NCBI RefSeq assembly: GCF_009857595.1 | Contig: NZ_WWCU01000034.1 | Location: 1-64,000, forward strand | Direction of reading: 5' to 3' | Source: Pseudoduganella aquatica | GTDB taxonomy: Bacteria > Pseudomonadota > Gammaproteobacteria > Burkholderiales > Burkholderiaceae_D | Length of the DNA stretch: 64,000 nt | Shown here: positions 1 through 9,106 of the stretch, piece by piece | Layout of the letters: every line of letters starts with the position of its first letter | Position numbering within the stretch: the stretch's first letter is position 1 | The notes under the pieces: model-generated | What the model was told of the DNA's origin: nothing | What the model saw: only the letters and a program-made list of their open reading frames with translations | Databases searched by the model: none | Made by a program: the position numbers and the translations under genes

Positions 1-1798
1 CCGGACGCGGCGCCGGGGGGGTCCGGAGAGCGGCGTCAGGGGCGGCAGTGGGCAGCTCGCCGTCGCGGCTCAGGCGGATGATCTGGCCGGCGATCTTCAC
101 GCCCTGCAGGTGGCTGATGGTGTCCGAGGCCAGGTCGCTCGGCATATCGAGCACGCTGTAGTCGTCGTAGATCTCGATGCGGCCGATGAACTTGGAGTCG
201 ATGCCGCCTTCGTTGGCGATGGCGCCCACAATGTTGCCCGGCTTGACGCCGTGCTGGTAGCCCACTTCAATGCGGTAGGTCTGCATGCCCGGTTCCGGTT
301 CGCGGATCACGCGTTCCTTTTTCGGGAAGGCGCGCTCGCCGCGGTCCGGACGCTCGGAACGCTCAAAACGGTCGCCACGGTCGAAACGCTCGCGCTCGGG
401 GCGGTCGCCGCGCGCCGCCTGGGCCGCCGCAGCGGCCTGCGGCGTGTCGTGCCAGCCGGTTTCCTTCTTCTTGTCGAGCAGCAGCGACTTGCCGCCGCGC
501 GCCATGCTGGCCAGCGCCGCCGCGATTTCAACCGCCGGCACATTGTGCTCGCGCTCGTAGTCCTCGATCAGGCCCTGGAAGTGTTCCAGGCCGCCCTTGG
601 CCAGCACTTCGGTGATCTCGTCCTTGAACTTGGCCACGCGCACGTCGTTCACCGCCTGCAGCGACGGCAGCTCCATCACGCTCACCGGCTGGCGCGTGGC
701 GCGCTCGATGGCTTTCAGCAGCGGGCGCTCGCGCGGGGTGATGAACAGGATCGCTTCGCCGCTGCGGCCGGCGCGGCCGGTACGGCCGATGCGGTGGGTG
801 TAGCTTTCCGGATCATGCGGCACGTCGTAGTTCACCACGTGGCTGATGCGCTCCACGTCCAGGCCGCGCGCGGCCACGTCGGTGGCCACCAGGATGTCGA
901 TCTTGCCGTCCTTGAGCATGCTGATGGTGCGTTCGCGCGCCGCCTGCTGCATGTCGCCGTTGATGGCGGCAGCCGAGAAGCCTCTCGCGTTCAGGCGCTC
1001 GGCCAGTTCCTCGGTGCCCATCTTGGTGCGCGAGAAGATGATCATGCCGTCGAACGGCTCCGCTTCCAGGATGCGGGTCAGCGCGTCCAGCTTGTGCATG
1101 CCGCTCACCAGCCAGTAGCGCTGGCGGATGTTTTCGGCGGTGCCGGTCTTGGCGGCCATGGTCACTTCGGCCGGCTTGTTCAGGTAAGTCGTGGCGATGC
1201 GCTTGATGACCGACGGCATGGTGGCCGAGAACAGCGCGGTCTGGCGCGTGGCAGGGGTCTCTTTCAGGATGCGCTCGACGTCGTCGATAAAGCCCATGCG
1301 CAGCATTTCGTCGGCCTCGTCCAACACCAGGGTCTTCAGCTTGGAGATGTCCAGCGAACCCTTGTCCAGGTGGTCGATCACGCGGCCCGGGGTGCCCACC
1401 ACCACGTGCACGCCGCGGCGCAGCGCCGACAGTTGCGGGCCGTAGCTCTGGCCGCCGTAGATCGGCAGCACGTGGAATCCGGGGATGTAGGCGGCGTAGC
1501 GCTGGAAGGCCTCGGCCACCTGGATCGCCAGTTCGCGGGTCGGCGCCAGCACCAGCGCCTGCGGCGCGGTCAGCTTGGTGTCGATCTGCGACAGGATGGG
1601 CAGCGCGAACGCGGCGGTCTTGCCGGTGCCGGTTTGCGCCTGGCCCAGCACGTCGCGGCCGTCCAGCAGATAAGGGATGGTCGCGGCCTGGATAGGCGAC
1701 GGCGACTCGTAGCCGACCTCCTTCAGCGACTTGATCAGCGCGGGAATCAGGTTAAGGTCGGTAAACAGGGTTACTTCGGTATTCGGTGTTCCAGACAT
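1..1798 (-). CDS. deaD: DEAD-box ATP-dependent RNA helicase, DeaD/CsdA type (3' end beyond window)
   Basis: The reverse strand is open from an ATG at 1798 to the window edge (599 codons seen, no stop). The translation has the full DEAD-box core: Q motif near residue 35, AQTGTGKT (about 54-61), PTREL, DEAD (about 160-163), SAT, and HRIGRTGRAGR (about 335-345). A linker rich in Arg, Asp and Glu (RGDRPERERFDRGDRFERSE) follows at about 463-500, then a DbpA-type RNA-binding domain at about 505-575 beginning TYRIEVG. This layout is that of DeaD/CsdA, which unwinds structured RNA in ribosome assembly and cold adaptation. The C-terminal tail is cut off. DeaD is preferred over RhlE or SrmB because of the DbpA-type domain; SrmB and RhlE lack it. 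Confidence 0.93.
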   Translation of the reverse strand, partial: MSGTPNTEVTLFTDLNLIPALIKSLKEVGYESPSPIQAATIPYLLDGRDVLGQAQTGTGKTAAFALPILSQIDTKLTAPQALVLAPTRELAIQVAEAFQRYAAYIPGFHVLPIYGGQSYGPQLSALRRGVHVVVGTPGRVIDHLDKGSLDISKLKTLVLDEADEMLRMGFIDDVERILKETPATRQTALFSATMPSVIKRIATTYLNKPAEVTMAAKTGTAENIRQRYWLVSGMHKLDALTRILEAEPFDGMIIFSRTKMGTEELAERLNARGFSAAAINGDMQQAARERTISMLKDGKIDILVATDVAARGLDVERISHVVNYDVPHDPESYTHRIGRTGRAGRSGEAILFITPRERPLLKAIERATRQPVSVMELPSLQAVNDVRVAKFKDEITEVLAKGGLEHFQGLIEDYEREHNVPAVEIAAALASMARGGKSLLLDKKKETGWHDTPQAAAAAQAARGDRPERERFDRGDRFERSERPDRGERAFPKKERVIREPEPGMQTYRIEVGYQHGVKPGNIVGAIANEGGIDSKFIGRIEIYDDYSVLDMPSDLASDTISHLQGVKIAGQIIRLSRDGELPTAAPDAALRTPPAPRP

Positions 1799-1901
1799 GG
1801 CGTCACTCACAAGTATGTTCGAATCGCCCAATGCGAAACAAAAGCGCTAGTTTACTCCCTCCGGGCCGCCCGCGCCCAATTGTTCATAAATCCTGAACCG
1901 G

Positions 1902-2717
1902 TCAGCGGCTGCGCGGCAGCGGAAAACTGCTCGACATTTCTGCCGGCGTGAAGAATTTCCGGGTCCGGTGCAGCAGTTCGCCGTCCCGGCTCAGCTGCTC
2001 CAGCAGGGCCGCCAGCTGCGCCGCGTCGGCCGGCGGCGTGCGGCGCGAGATATAGACCCCGCTGGTGGAGGCCGGGATGCCCGCCAGCCGCGTGTAGTGC
2101 ACGCGCGCGCCCAGCGATTCGCGCAGGCCCAGCTCCTCCAGCGTGCCGGCGAAGGTGTTGGACGGCATGAAGGCGTAGTCGGCGCGCCCTATGCCCATCT
2201 TGCGCGCGATGGTCTGCGGATCCTTCACGTATTCCAGCTTGCCCTGCTTGTCCAGCCGCGCCAGCAGCGCCAGATAGGCCGGCCCGTAGTTATAGCTGCG
2301 CACCACGTTCAGGCGGATGCCGCGCCGCGCCAGCATCTCCTCGGTGGAGCGCGGCGGGTCCGGGTCGGTGGAGATCAGCATCCATTCCGTGCCTATCATG
2401 GGCACGTAGCGGCCCCACTCGTCGCGCTCGGGCACCTGCACCGCGCCCACCATCAGGTCCGCGTCGCCCTGGCGCAGCATGGCTTCGGCGCGGGCGCGCG
2501 GCACCACCGGGAACACGAACTCGCAGCCGGCGCGCCGGCCGCGCTCGCGCAGCAGTTCGGGATAGACGCCGCCCACTTCGCCGCTGGCCTCGTTGACGGT
2601 CATCATTTTGCCCAGCGAGGACGCCGGCACCACGATGGGGCGCGAGCAGGCGGCGCCGGCGCGCAGCGGCAGCGCAAGAGTGGCGGCAAGGGAGAACAGG
2701 ACGGCAACGTGTTTCAT
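1902..2717 (-). CDS. Periplasmic substrate-binding protein, SBP_bac_3-like
   Basis: About 271 residues with a Sec signal peptide (MKHVAVLFSLAATLALPLRAGA). The mature part resembles type-3 periplasmic binding proteins: an N-terminal VVPAS strand, a GGVYPELL segment, then a DADLMVGAVQVPER stretch typical of the hinge region. Stand-alone proteins of this kind are common in Oxalobacteraceae and often lie apart from any ABC permease, as here. The frame is open further upstream to 2774, but only the start at 2717 puts the signal peptide at the N terminus. No strong Shine-Dalgarno sequence is visible. The ligand cannot be told from the sequence; a polar amino acid is the family default. Confidence 0.75.
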   Translation of the reverse strand: MKHVAVLFSLAATLALPLRAGAACSRPIVVPASSLGKMMTVNEASGEVGGVYPELLRERGRRAGCEFVFPVVPRARAEAMLRQGDADLMVGAVQVPERDEWGRYVPMIGTEWMLISTDPDPPRSTEEMLARRGIRLNVVRSYNYGPAYLALLARLDKQGKLEYVKDPQTIARKMGIGRADYAFMPSNTFAGTLEELGLRESLGARVHYTRLAGIPASTSGVYISRRTPPADAAQLAALLEQLSRDGELLHRTRKFFTPAEMSSSFPLPRSR

Positions 2718-2837
2718 TAGCGAAATGCTAGCACGGCCGGCGCCATGCGTGCTGGCGCATACCCGGTATAGCAACAGACTGCGCTTCGGCGCGGCGCCGG
2801 TCCGGCATCATGGAACGCCACCCACAGGAGAGCCGCC

Positions 2838-3230
2838 ATGAATATGAACACCATCTTCCGCCCCCCGTTCAGCGAAGAGCAAGCCGCCGTGCTGGACCCG
2901 ATCAACCAGTACTTCGCCGGCCACGCCAACGACGACGCGGCCCATATGCGCGCTGCCTTCCTGCCCAGCGCCCACATCGAGTCGGTGCGCGAAGGCGTGT
3001 TCACCTCCTGGCCGCTGGACGTCTACTGCGAGCGCTTCAAGGGCGCCCCGGCCGCCGACGAGGCGGAGCGCGAGCGCATCGTGGACTGGATCGACGTGCA
3101 GGGCAGCGCGGCCTGCGCGCGCATCACGCTGGTGCACGGCGCCACCACCTTCACCGACTACTTCGTGCTGCTGAAAACCGATGCCGGCTGGCGCATCGCC
3201 AACAAGGCCTTCCACGGCGAAGCATCCTGA
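2838..3230 (+). CDS. NTF2-like / lumazine-binding-like small protein
   Basis: A 130-residue soluble protein without signal peptide. The pattern (DPINQYFAGHANDD near the start, FLPSAHIESVREG, then LVHGATTFTDYFVLLKTDAGWRIANKAFH at the end) is that of the SnoaL/NTF2-like cone fold, closest to the 'putative lumazine-binding' subfamily. A clear AGGAG lies seven bases before the ATG at 2838. It is divergent from the binding-protein gene and convergent with the operon that ends at 3250. Members act as small-molecule binders or isomerase-like enzymes; the ligand here is unknown. Confidence 0.75.
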   Translation: MNMNTIFRPPFSEEQAAVLDPINQYFAGHANDDAAHMRAAFLPSAHIESVREGVFTSWPLDVYCERFKGAPAADEAERERIVDWIDVQGSAACARITLVHGATTFTDYFVLLKTDAGWRIANKAFHGEAS

Positions 3231-3249
3231 GGCTGCGCGGCGCCCGCCG

Positions 3250-5400
3250 CTAGTGGCTTTCGCCCCGGATGCCGAAGCGCCAGTACAGGATGAAGCCGAG
3301 CAGCGAGAAACCCACCACCACGCCCACCGTGGCCAGCTCGTAGTTGGCCACCTGGTGCGCGATCGCGGCCAGTTCATGCACGTCCGGCGCCGGGCTTTCC
3401 TTGAACAGCTTGAGCTGCCATTCGTAGCTGTTCATGGTCAGCCACTCCCGGATCGGCTCCCAGATGTGGTTGGCCGCCAGTCCCAGCCCCAGCGCCGAGA
3501 ACACCGAGCCGTACACGCGCTGACGCATCTCCGTGCGGGCCGCGATGGCGTGCCGCATCATGCCGTCGATGCGGTCGATCAGCCCGAGCAGCTCGCCGCG
3601 CTGCTGCGACACGCCCCACCAGCGCTGCAGCGCCTCGCTCACGCGGTTCTCGTCGAAGTCGTCGCGCAGCATGCTGCCGCCGGCGATCACCGCCAGCGCG
3701 CGCGCCTTGACCTCGTGCATCTGCTTGCCCCAGCCCTCAGCGTCGCGCCCGGCGGCGGCGCCGTGGTGCTTGCCCAGTTCCGCCGTCCATTCCGCCAGCT
3801 TGTCCGCGTAGTCGGCCAGGAAGCCGCTGTAGGCCGCGCTGACGGCGGCGACGGCGGCGGCCACGCCGGCCAGCGGCTGCGCTGCGCCGCGCGCCCCCGG
3901 CCCCTCGAACAGCGTCACGCCGTGGCGGTGCGCCAGTACCTGCACGGCGCCGCAGCGCAGCACTTCGTAGCTGTCCTGCGGCGGCAGCGCCAGCGGACTG
4001 GCCGCCGGGCCGCCCGCCTGGCTGTGCGAGGCCAGCCAGGCCTGGAAGCTGGGCGTCTCCAGCAGCGCCAGGTCCGGATGCAGGCCTTGCGCCGCCGCAC
4101 TCTCGGCATTCCAGCCCAGCACGCGCACTGCCTTGGCGCGGCCCGGCGGTGCGGTAACAGCGGCAGCGGCAGCGCCGTCCTGCGCCGGCAGCGCCTCCAC
4201 CAACGCGGCGGCCGGCCGCAGGAAATACTGCCTCCACAGCGCCGGCAGCACGTCGGCGCGCCAGTCCAGGCGCGAGCCGGGCGTGCCGTCGTCCAGCAGC
4301 TTGGGTGCGGCCAGCAGGGTATGACGGCCATTGTCGTCATACCAGGGCTGGTTGGGCGCCCCCGGCGCCATGCGCGAGGGATTCGCCGGGTCGCGGTAAG
4401 AGGCCAGCGCGCGCGGCGCGTCCGCCGGCCGGCCGCCGGCCCAGCGCTCGGCCTCCAGCGCCTCCAGCGCGCGCCACAAGCCCTCCAGCGTGGCGCCGCA
4501 GCGCGGGTCCAGCGACAGCACCATGTCGTTGCCGTTGCCGGCCTCGCCCGGCCGGTGCAGCGCCAGCAGGGCATAGCCCTTGCGCGTCCAGCTATTGGCC
4601 GAATCGGCGCGCGCCATCACCTTCAGCACGCCCGAGGGGAACACCTCAGACAGGATCAGCGCGTCCAGCAGCACCTGCCGCCCCGACCCGGCCAGGTCGA
4701 CCAGCAGCTGGCAACGGCTGGCCTGGCGCAGCGCCAGCTCGTACATCTGCCGTTCGTGCGCCAGGTGGGCCAGCGCGCGGCCGTATTCGGCCCCCTCCAG
4801 GTAGCCGATGCCGGCCTCGGGGCGCGGCTGGCTGGCCAGCATGCGCCGCATCAGCGCCAGGCAGGCGTGCAGGCCGGCGCGCGCATAGCCGTCGCGCGCC
4901 ACGTCGGCGGCCTGCGGCGGCAGGTAGGAATGGCCCAGCACGCTGAGCAAACAGGCGGCCGAGCGCGACAGGTCGGCGCCGTCCAGGCAGTCGCCTCCCT
5001 CCCAGGCACTGACATAAGCCACCCAGGCCGCCGTGTCGGGCAGCGGACGGCCGTCCAGCGCGGCGCCGAACAGCAGCAGCGCGCAGCAGGTGTCCAGCGA
5101 AAAATCCTCCACCACGATGGTGCGGATGGCCCCCGTCGACGGCAGGCGCGCGCGCCAGGCCTGCCAGCGCGCCGCGTCCGCGCCGGCCACCAGCGCGGCC
5201 ACCGAGCGCGCGCCGCCAGGGTCGCCCTTGTAGTTCAGGCACACGGCCTGGCCATCGCCCTCGGGGTCGCCCAGCCCCACCAGCAGGGTGCCGGGGCCGC
5301 CCTGGCGCGCGCCCGCGTTCAGCTCCACCGCGATGTCCGGCGCCAGCCACCAGCATGGCTGCTCGCTCAGCAAGGCCTGCACCGCCATCTGGTCGTTCAT
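3250..5400 (-). CDS. Unknown protein with C-terminal membrane anchor, second gene of HEPN-like operon
   Basis: A 716-residue protein that I do not recognise. It has no signal peptide. Most of it is predicted soluble, Ala/Leu-rich and helical, with an AGVAAAVAAVSAAYSGFLADYADKLAEW helical stretch in the last third. A single confident membrane segment (about residues 693-712, VGVVVGFSLLGFILYW) followed by a short basic tail makes it look like a tail-anchored inner-membrane protein facing the cytoplasm. Its ATG overlaps the stop of the upstream gene as ATGA (5397-5400), so the two are translationally coupled and probably act together. No catalytic motif is visible. Confidence 0.8.
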   Translation of the reverse strand: MNDQMAVQALLSEQPCWWLAPDIAVELNAGARQGGPGTLLVGLGDPEGDGQAVCLNYKGDPGGARSVAALVAGADAARWQAWRARLPSTGAIRTIVVEDFSLDTCCALLLFGAALDGRPLPDTAAWVAYVSAWEGGDCLDGADLSRSAACLLSVLGHSYLPPQAADVARDGYARAGLHACLALMRRMLASQPRPEAGIGYLEGAEYGRALAHLAHERQMYELALRQASRCQLLVDLAGSGRQVLLDALILSEVFPSGVLKVMARADSANSWTRKGYALLALHRPGEAGNGNDMVLSLDPRCGATLEGLWRALEALEAERWAGGRPADAPRALASYRDPANPSRMAPGAPNQPWYDDNGRHTLLAAPKLLDDGTPGSRLDWRADVLPALWRQYFLRPAAALVEALPAQDGAAAAAVTAPPGRAKAVRVLGWNAESAAAQGLHPDLALLETPSFQAWLASHSQAGGPAASPLALPPQDSYEVLRCGAVQVLAHRHGVTLFEGPGARGAAQPLAGVAAAVAAVSAAYSGFLADYADKLAEWTAELGKHHGAAAGRDAEGWGKQMHEVKARALAVIAGGSMLRDDFDENRVSEALQRWWGVSQQRGELLGLIDRIDGMMRHAIAARTEMRQRVYGSVFSALGLGLAANHIWEPIREWLTMNSYEWQLKLFKESPAPDVHELAAIAHQVANYELATVGVVVGFSLLGFILYWRFGIRGESH

Positions 5401-7274
5401 GATTTCACCGCCTTCAGAATTTGTTCGTTGGCCCGCACGGACCAGTCGTTGATATCGATATTCGGCTCCTTTTCCACCAGGTCGGTGCAGTATTTATGCA
5501 CCGCGGCGCGCAGCTTGTTGCGGTCCAGCAGGCCGGTGGAGATGCCGACATACACCTCGCCCAGCAATTCGTCGCGCGGCGTAGAGGTGCCGCGGCGCAT
5601 GGGATTGAACCCGCCCGCTTCGTTGATCAGGGCCCCCTCCCTGTTCATTTCCGCCGCCTCGCACTGCGGCACCGGTTTCACGGCCGCCTTCTGCCGGTCG
5701 TATTCGGCGCGCGCCTCGCGGTGGGATTTCAGCTCGCTCTCGTACTGCTTGGTCGCATAGGCGATATCCTGCGGACGGCTGCAGAAGCGCTGCAGCATGC
5801 GCTGCTCGTCGCCGCTCAGCTGCTGCGCCTGCAGCGGCGAGCTGCCCGGCACCCAGCGCCGCGCGCGGCCCATGGCCTGCGCGCAGTCGCTGTCCTCGCG
5901 CGCCAGCAGCTCCGGGTGTTCCATCAACAGGGCCACGGTCTTGCTGTCGCCCTGCTCCAGCACCTTGCCGGTGTAGCCCAGCTGCCAGCGCATGCCGCCG
6001 GCCAGGAACAGCGCCACATTGCGCGTGTCGCCGCGGCTGATCGCGCCAATGAATTCGCTCTCCTTCCAGGCCACGCCGTTGTTGGCCAGCTCCTTGCGCG
6101 GGTCCGCGCTGACCTCTTTTTTTACCGTGTCCATCTTCCGGTCGATGCTGGTGACCGAGCCGCGCATGCTCTCGGTGCTGCGCAGCGTGAACAGCGACGC
6201 GGCCCCCAGCGCCAGCACGCCCAGGCCGATCCAGCGCTGATGGCGCCGCAGCCAGCTGGTGTCGGCGCGCACAGTGCGCACGTCCTCGCCGGTGCGTTCA
6301 ACGGTCTTGCGCACCTCCTCGACCTTGCCGTCCAGCGCCGCCACGTCGTCGCGCACGGCCTGCACGTCCTCTCCCAGGCGCGCGAAATTGTCCGCCACGC
6401 GCTGGAAATGGCGCTCCAGCTCCTCCTTGCTGGCGTCGAAGTAGCCGTCCGGATTCACGCCCAGCACGCCGTCGTCGTGCGCGTCCTGCAGCGGCTTGAC
6501 CACCTCGTGGTAGTAGTGCCCCAGCAGCGCGATCTGCACCGGCGTCACGCGCTTGTGGTGGGCCAGCCGATTGCGGATGTCGCGCACGTCCTCCAGGAAG
6601 GCCGCCAGCGTGCCGCGCTTGTCCTTCAGCAGGCTGAGGAAAGGCGTCTCGGCAAACAGCGCCGCGTAGTGCTGCGGGTACTCCCGCTTGTGGGCGAAGA
6701 TGCGGCCCAGGTCGCTGAACATGGTGCCGCTGAGCACATCGCCCGGGTCCGCCACGGCCAGCCAGCGCTCCACGGCGGCGTCGCCGGACAGCTCGCGCAG
6801 CCGCGCCAGCAGGCGCTGCTGGTCGCCATGGGTTTCGCCGATCACGCCGCGCAGTATCAGTTCCAGCGCCCGCACCTGTTGCTGCCCTGTGCGCAGCGCG
6901 CGCTCGCCGGGCGGCGGCAGCTGCACCGCGATACCCGCCGCCGGCTGCTTCTCCTGCACCCGCTCCAGCCAGTTCAACCAGCGCAGCGCGGCCACCTCGT
7001 CGCTCGCCGCCGGCGGACCGGCCTCCACCCGCACTGCACGCCGCGCCGCCTTGGTGAAATCCTCCATTTCCTGCGCATCCAGGCCCAGCGCCTGCGCCAG
7101 CGGGTCCCAGGAACCGGCCTCCATGCGCCGCGCGTCCAGGCGCTCGAACAGCTGCGCCAGGGTCGTTGCGCCGCCGGGGTCGCCGCCCAGATGGCGCACG
7201 ATGGCGGCCAGTCCGGCGCGGCCGATGTCGAGATAAGCCGGCAGCCGGCCTTGGGGTTCAGCGTGATCAGGCAT
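5397..7274 (-). CDS. HEPN-like, coiled-coil, single-TM protein, first gene of the operon
   Basis: A 625-residue protein in sections. Residues 1-120 are a helical N-terminal region. Residues about 125-270 look like a HEPN-type helical domain: a FLEDVRDIRNRLAHHK segment places the R-N-x3-H signature at R234, N235 and H239, as in Swt1-like/ApeA-like HEPN proteins. A heptad-like coiled coil covers about 284-340, a membrane segment about 347-364, and a region with two ankyrin-like helical pairs about 395-450. The start at 7274 is preferred over 7325 because AGGAG lies just before it. HEPN domains with this signature often act as RNases in toxin and defence proteins, but nuclease activity here is only inferred. 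It is coupled by ATGA to the next gene. Confidence 0.82.
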   Translation of the reverse strand: MPDHAEPQGRLPAYLDIGRAGLAAIVRHLGGDPGGATTLAQLFERLDARRMEAGSWDPLAQALGLDAQEMEDFTKAARRAVRVEAGPPAASDEVAALRWLNWLERVQEKQPAAGIAVQLPPPGERALRTGQQQVRALELILRGVIGETHGDQQRLLARLRELSGDAAVERWLAVADPGDVLSGTMFSDLGRIFAHKREYPQHYAALFAETPFLSLLKDKRGTLAAFLEDVRDIRNRLAHHKRVTPVQIALLGHYYHEVVKPLQDAHDDGVLGVNPDGYFDASKEELERHFQRVADNFARLGEDVQAVRDDVAALDGKVEEVRKTVERTGEDVRTVRADTSWLRRHQRWIGLGVLALGAASLFTLRSTESMRGSVTSIDRKMDTVKKEVSADPRKELANNGVAWKESEFIGAISRGDTRNVALFLAGGMRWQLGYTGKVLEQGDSKTVALLMEHPELLAREDSDCAQAMGRARRWVPGSSPLQAQQLSGDEQRMLQRFCSRPQDIAYATKQYESELKSHREARAEYDRQKAAVKPVPQCEAAEMNREGALINEAGGFNPMRRGTSTPRDELLGEVYVGISTGLLDRNKLRAAVHKYCTDLVEKEPNIDINDWSVRANEQILKAVKS

Positions 7275-7418
7275 GGTGCTCCTGTTGGTTTCCGTGGAGC
7301 AGGCGATTATATCGGCGGCGCCCAAGCCGAATTCTCACCAATTCCCACAAGCGCCCGGCCGGGGTAAGATAGCCGCCATCCGAACTGAACCAACACCTTT
7401 GCCATGACTGGAGCTGCA

Positions 7419-9056
7419 ATGCGCCTCACCCCCTTCGCCCTCGCCGCCGGCCTGACCCTGGCCGGATTCGCCTCGCACGCCAACGCCCAGCAAGCCACCG
7501 TGCGCGAAGCGCCGCTGCGCGCCCACCTGTCCTTCCTGGCCGACGACCTGCTCGAAGGGCGCGGCACCGGCCAGCGCGGCGGCGACCTGGCCGTGCGCTA
7601 CCTGGAAACCCAGGCCGCGCTGATGGGCCTCAAGCCGCTGGCCGACGGCAGCTACCGCCAGCCGGTGCGCTTCCAGGGCACCAAGCTGCTGGCCAGCGGC
7701 AGCTCGGTCACCTTCCACGCCGGCAGCGGCACGCGCCTGACGCCCATCCCCGGCCAGGGCATCGTGTACGGCACCGGCAGCGGCCAGGCCAGCGTGAGCT
7801 TCGAGGCGCCGCTGCTGTTCGTCGGCTACGGCGTCAAGGCCGAGGAGGAGAACTGGGACGACTACAAGGGCGTGGACGTGAAGGGCAAGATCCTCGTGAT
7901 GATGGTGAACGACCCGCAGCCCACCGCCGAGGAGCCGAACCGCTTTGCCGGCAAGGCCTACACCTACTACGGCCGCTGGCTGTACAAGTTCGAGGAGGCG
8001 GTGCGGCGCGGCGCCGCCGGCGTGCTGCTGATCCACACCACGCCGTCCGCCTCCTACCCGTGGTCGGTGCCGGCCAACGGCTTCAGCCACGAGCGCTTCC
8101 ACCTGAACCGCGGCGGCAACGGCATTGAAGGCTGGCTGCACGAGGACACCGCGCGCGACCTGGTGGGCGCCTCCGGCTTCGACCTGGACGAGCTGCGCCG
8201 CCGCGCCGAGCGGCGCGACTTCCAGCCGGTGGACCTGAAGGCCAGCGCCAAGGTGGAGCTGCGCAGCGTGATCCGCCAGGTGGAGCAGTTCAACGTGGCC
8301 GGCATCGTGCCGGGCACCGATCCCAAGCTGAAGGAGCAGGCGGTGGTGTACTCGGCGCACTGGGACCACCTTGGCATCGACGAGGGCGTCAAGCGCGAGG
8401 ACAAGACCGACCATACCTACAACGGCGCCATCGACAACGCCTCCGGCGCGGCGGCGCTGCTGGCCATGGCGGCCGAGGCGGTCAAGCATCCGGCCAAGCG
8501 CACCCAGGTCTTCCTGTGGCCGGCGGCCGAGGAGCAGGGCCTGCTGGGCAGCGCGGCCTACGTGGCCAATCCGGCCTGGCCGCTGGACAAGACCAGCGCC
8601 GACCTGAACCTGGACAGCATGAATTTCGCGGGCCGCACCAAGGACATCGGCGTAGCCGGCGCCGAGCGCAGCACGCTGTACGAGACCGCCGGCCAGGTGG
8701 CCAAGAAGATGGGGCTGAAACTGGCGCCGCTGATCCCCGATCTGTCCGGCGCCTACTTCCGCGCCGACCACTTCAACTTCGCCAAGGCCGGCATCCCGGC
8801 CTTCAACGTGGGCTCGGCCGTGTTTTCGGGCGACGGCCATTTCGAGTTCGAGAAAAACCAGCAGGCATCCAGCGACAAGCTGGTGGCGTTTAAGAAGGAC
8901 TACCACCAGGTGACCGACGAGTACCGCGCGGACTGGGACTTGTCCGGCATGGTGCAGCAGGCGCAGTTCACCCTGAACCTGGGCTACGCCGTGGCGAACG
9001 CGCCCGGCATGGCCAGCTTCAAGAAGGGCGACGCGTTTGCGAAGGTGAAGCGCTAG
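7419..9056 (+). CDS. M28 family zinc metallopeptidase with PA domain, exported
   Basis: A 545-residue secreted aminopeptidase-like enzyme. The signal peptide is MRLTPFALAAGLTLAGFASHANA. A protease-associated (PA) insert spans about residues 105-240. The peptidase part carries the M28 metal ligands in order: H314 (AHWDHLG), D339 (GAIDNASG), the E371-E372 pair (AAEEQG, first the base, second a ligand), D399 (NLDSMNF) and H451 (RADHFNF). The family cleaves N-terminal amino acids from peptides with two zinc ions, here probably in the periplasm or outside. An ATG at 7404 is also in frame, but GGAG stands seven bases before the second ATG at 7419, which I chose. Confidence 0.93.
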   Translation: MRLTPFALAAGLTLAGFASHANAQQATVREAPLRAHLSFLADDLLEGRGTGQRGGDLAVRYLETQAALMGLKPLADGSYRQPVRFQGTKLLASGSSVTFHAGSGTRLTPIPGQGIVYGTGSGQASVSFEAPLLFVGYGVKAEEENWDDYKGVDVKGKILVMMVNDPQPTAEEPNRFAGKAYTYYGRWLYKFEEAVRRGAAGVLLIHTTPSASYPWSVPANGFSHERFHLNRGGNGIEGWLHEDTARDLVGASGFDLDELRRRAERRDFQPVDLKASAKVELRSVIRQVEQFNVAGIVPGTDPKLKEQAVVYSAHWDHLGIDEGVKREDKTDHTYNGAIDNASGAAALLAMAAEAVKHPAKRTQVFLWPAAEEQGLLGSAAYVANPAWPLDKTSADLNLDSMNFAGRTKDIGVAGAERSTLYETAGQVAKKMGLKLAPLIPDLSGAYFRADHFNFAKAGIPAFNVGSAVFSGDGHFEFEKNQQASSDKLVAFKKDYHQVTDEYRADWDLSGMVQQAQFTLNLGYAVANAPGMASFKKGDAFAKVKR

Positions 9057-9074
9057 GGACCGTGGCGGCGCATT

Positions 9075-9106
9075 GGCGGGTTACGCGAGTGCCTCGCTAA
9101 CCCGCC
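9075..9106. repeat. REP-like palindrome GGCGGGTTA...TAACCCGCC
   Basis: A near-perfect hairpin, GGCGGGTTACGCGAG then TGC then CTCGCTAACCCGCC, with one bulged base. It fills the 50-base gap between the convergent M28 peptidase and methyltransferase genes. The same GGCGGGTTA/TAACCCGCC core recurs at 43489-43518 and 43655-43686. It resembles a dispersed REP element and could slow read-through between the convergent genes, although it lacks a T-run. Confidence 0.75.

Noticed and set aside
110..1951. Long plus-strand open frame of 613 codons
   Set aside because: It is antisense to the DEAD-box helicase, whose motifs are unmistakable on the minus strand. The frame has no domain and a composition typical of GC-driven shadows.
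3181..5760. Plus-strand open frame of 859 codons
   Set aside because: Antisense to the coupled unknown gene. The minus strand has the ATGA overlap, a good ribosome site for the operon and a proper membrane helix; the plus frame is low-complexity Arg/Ala/His-rich.
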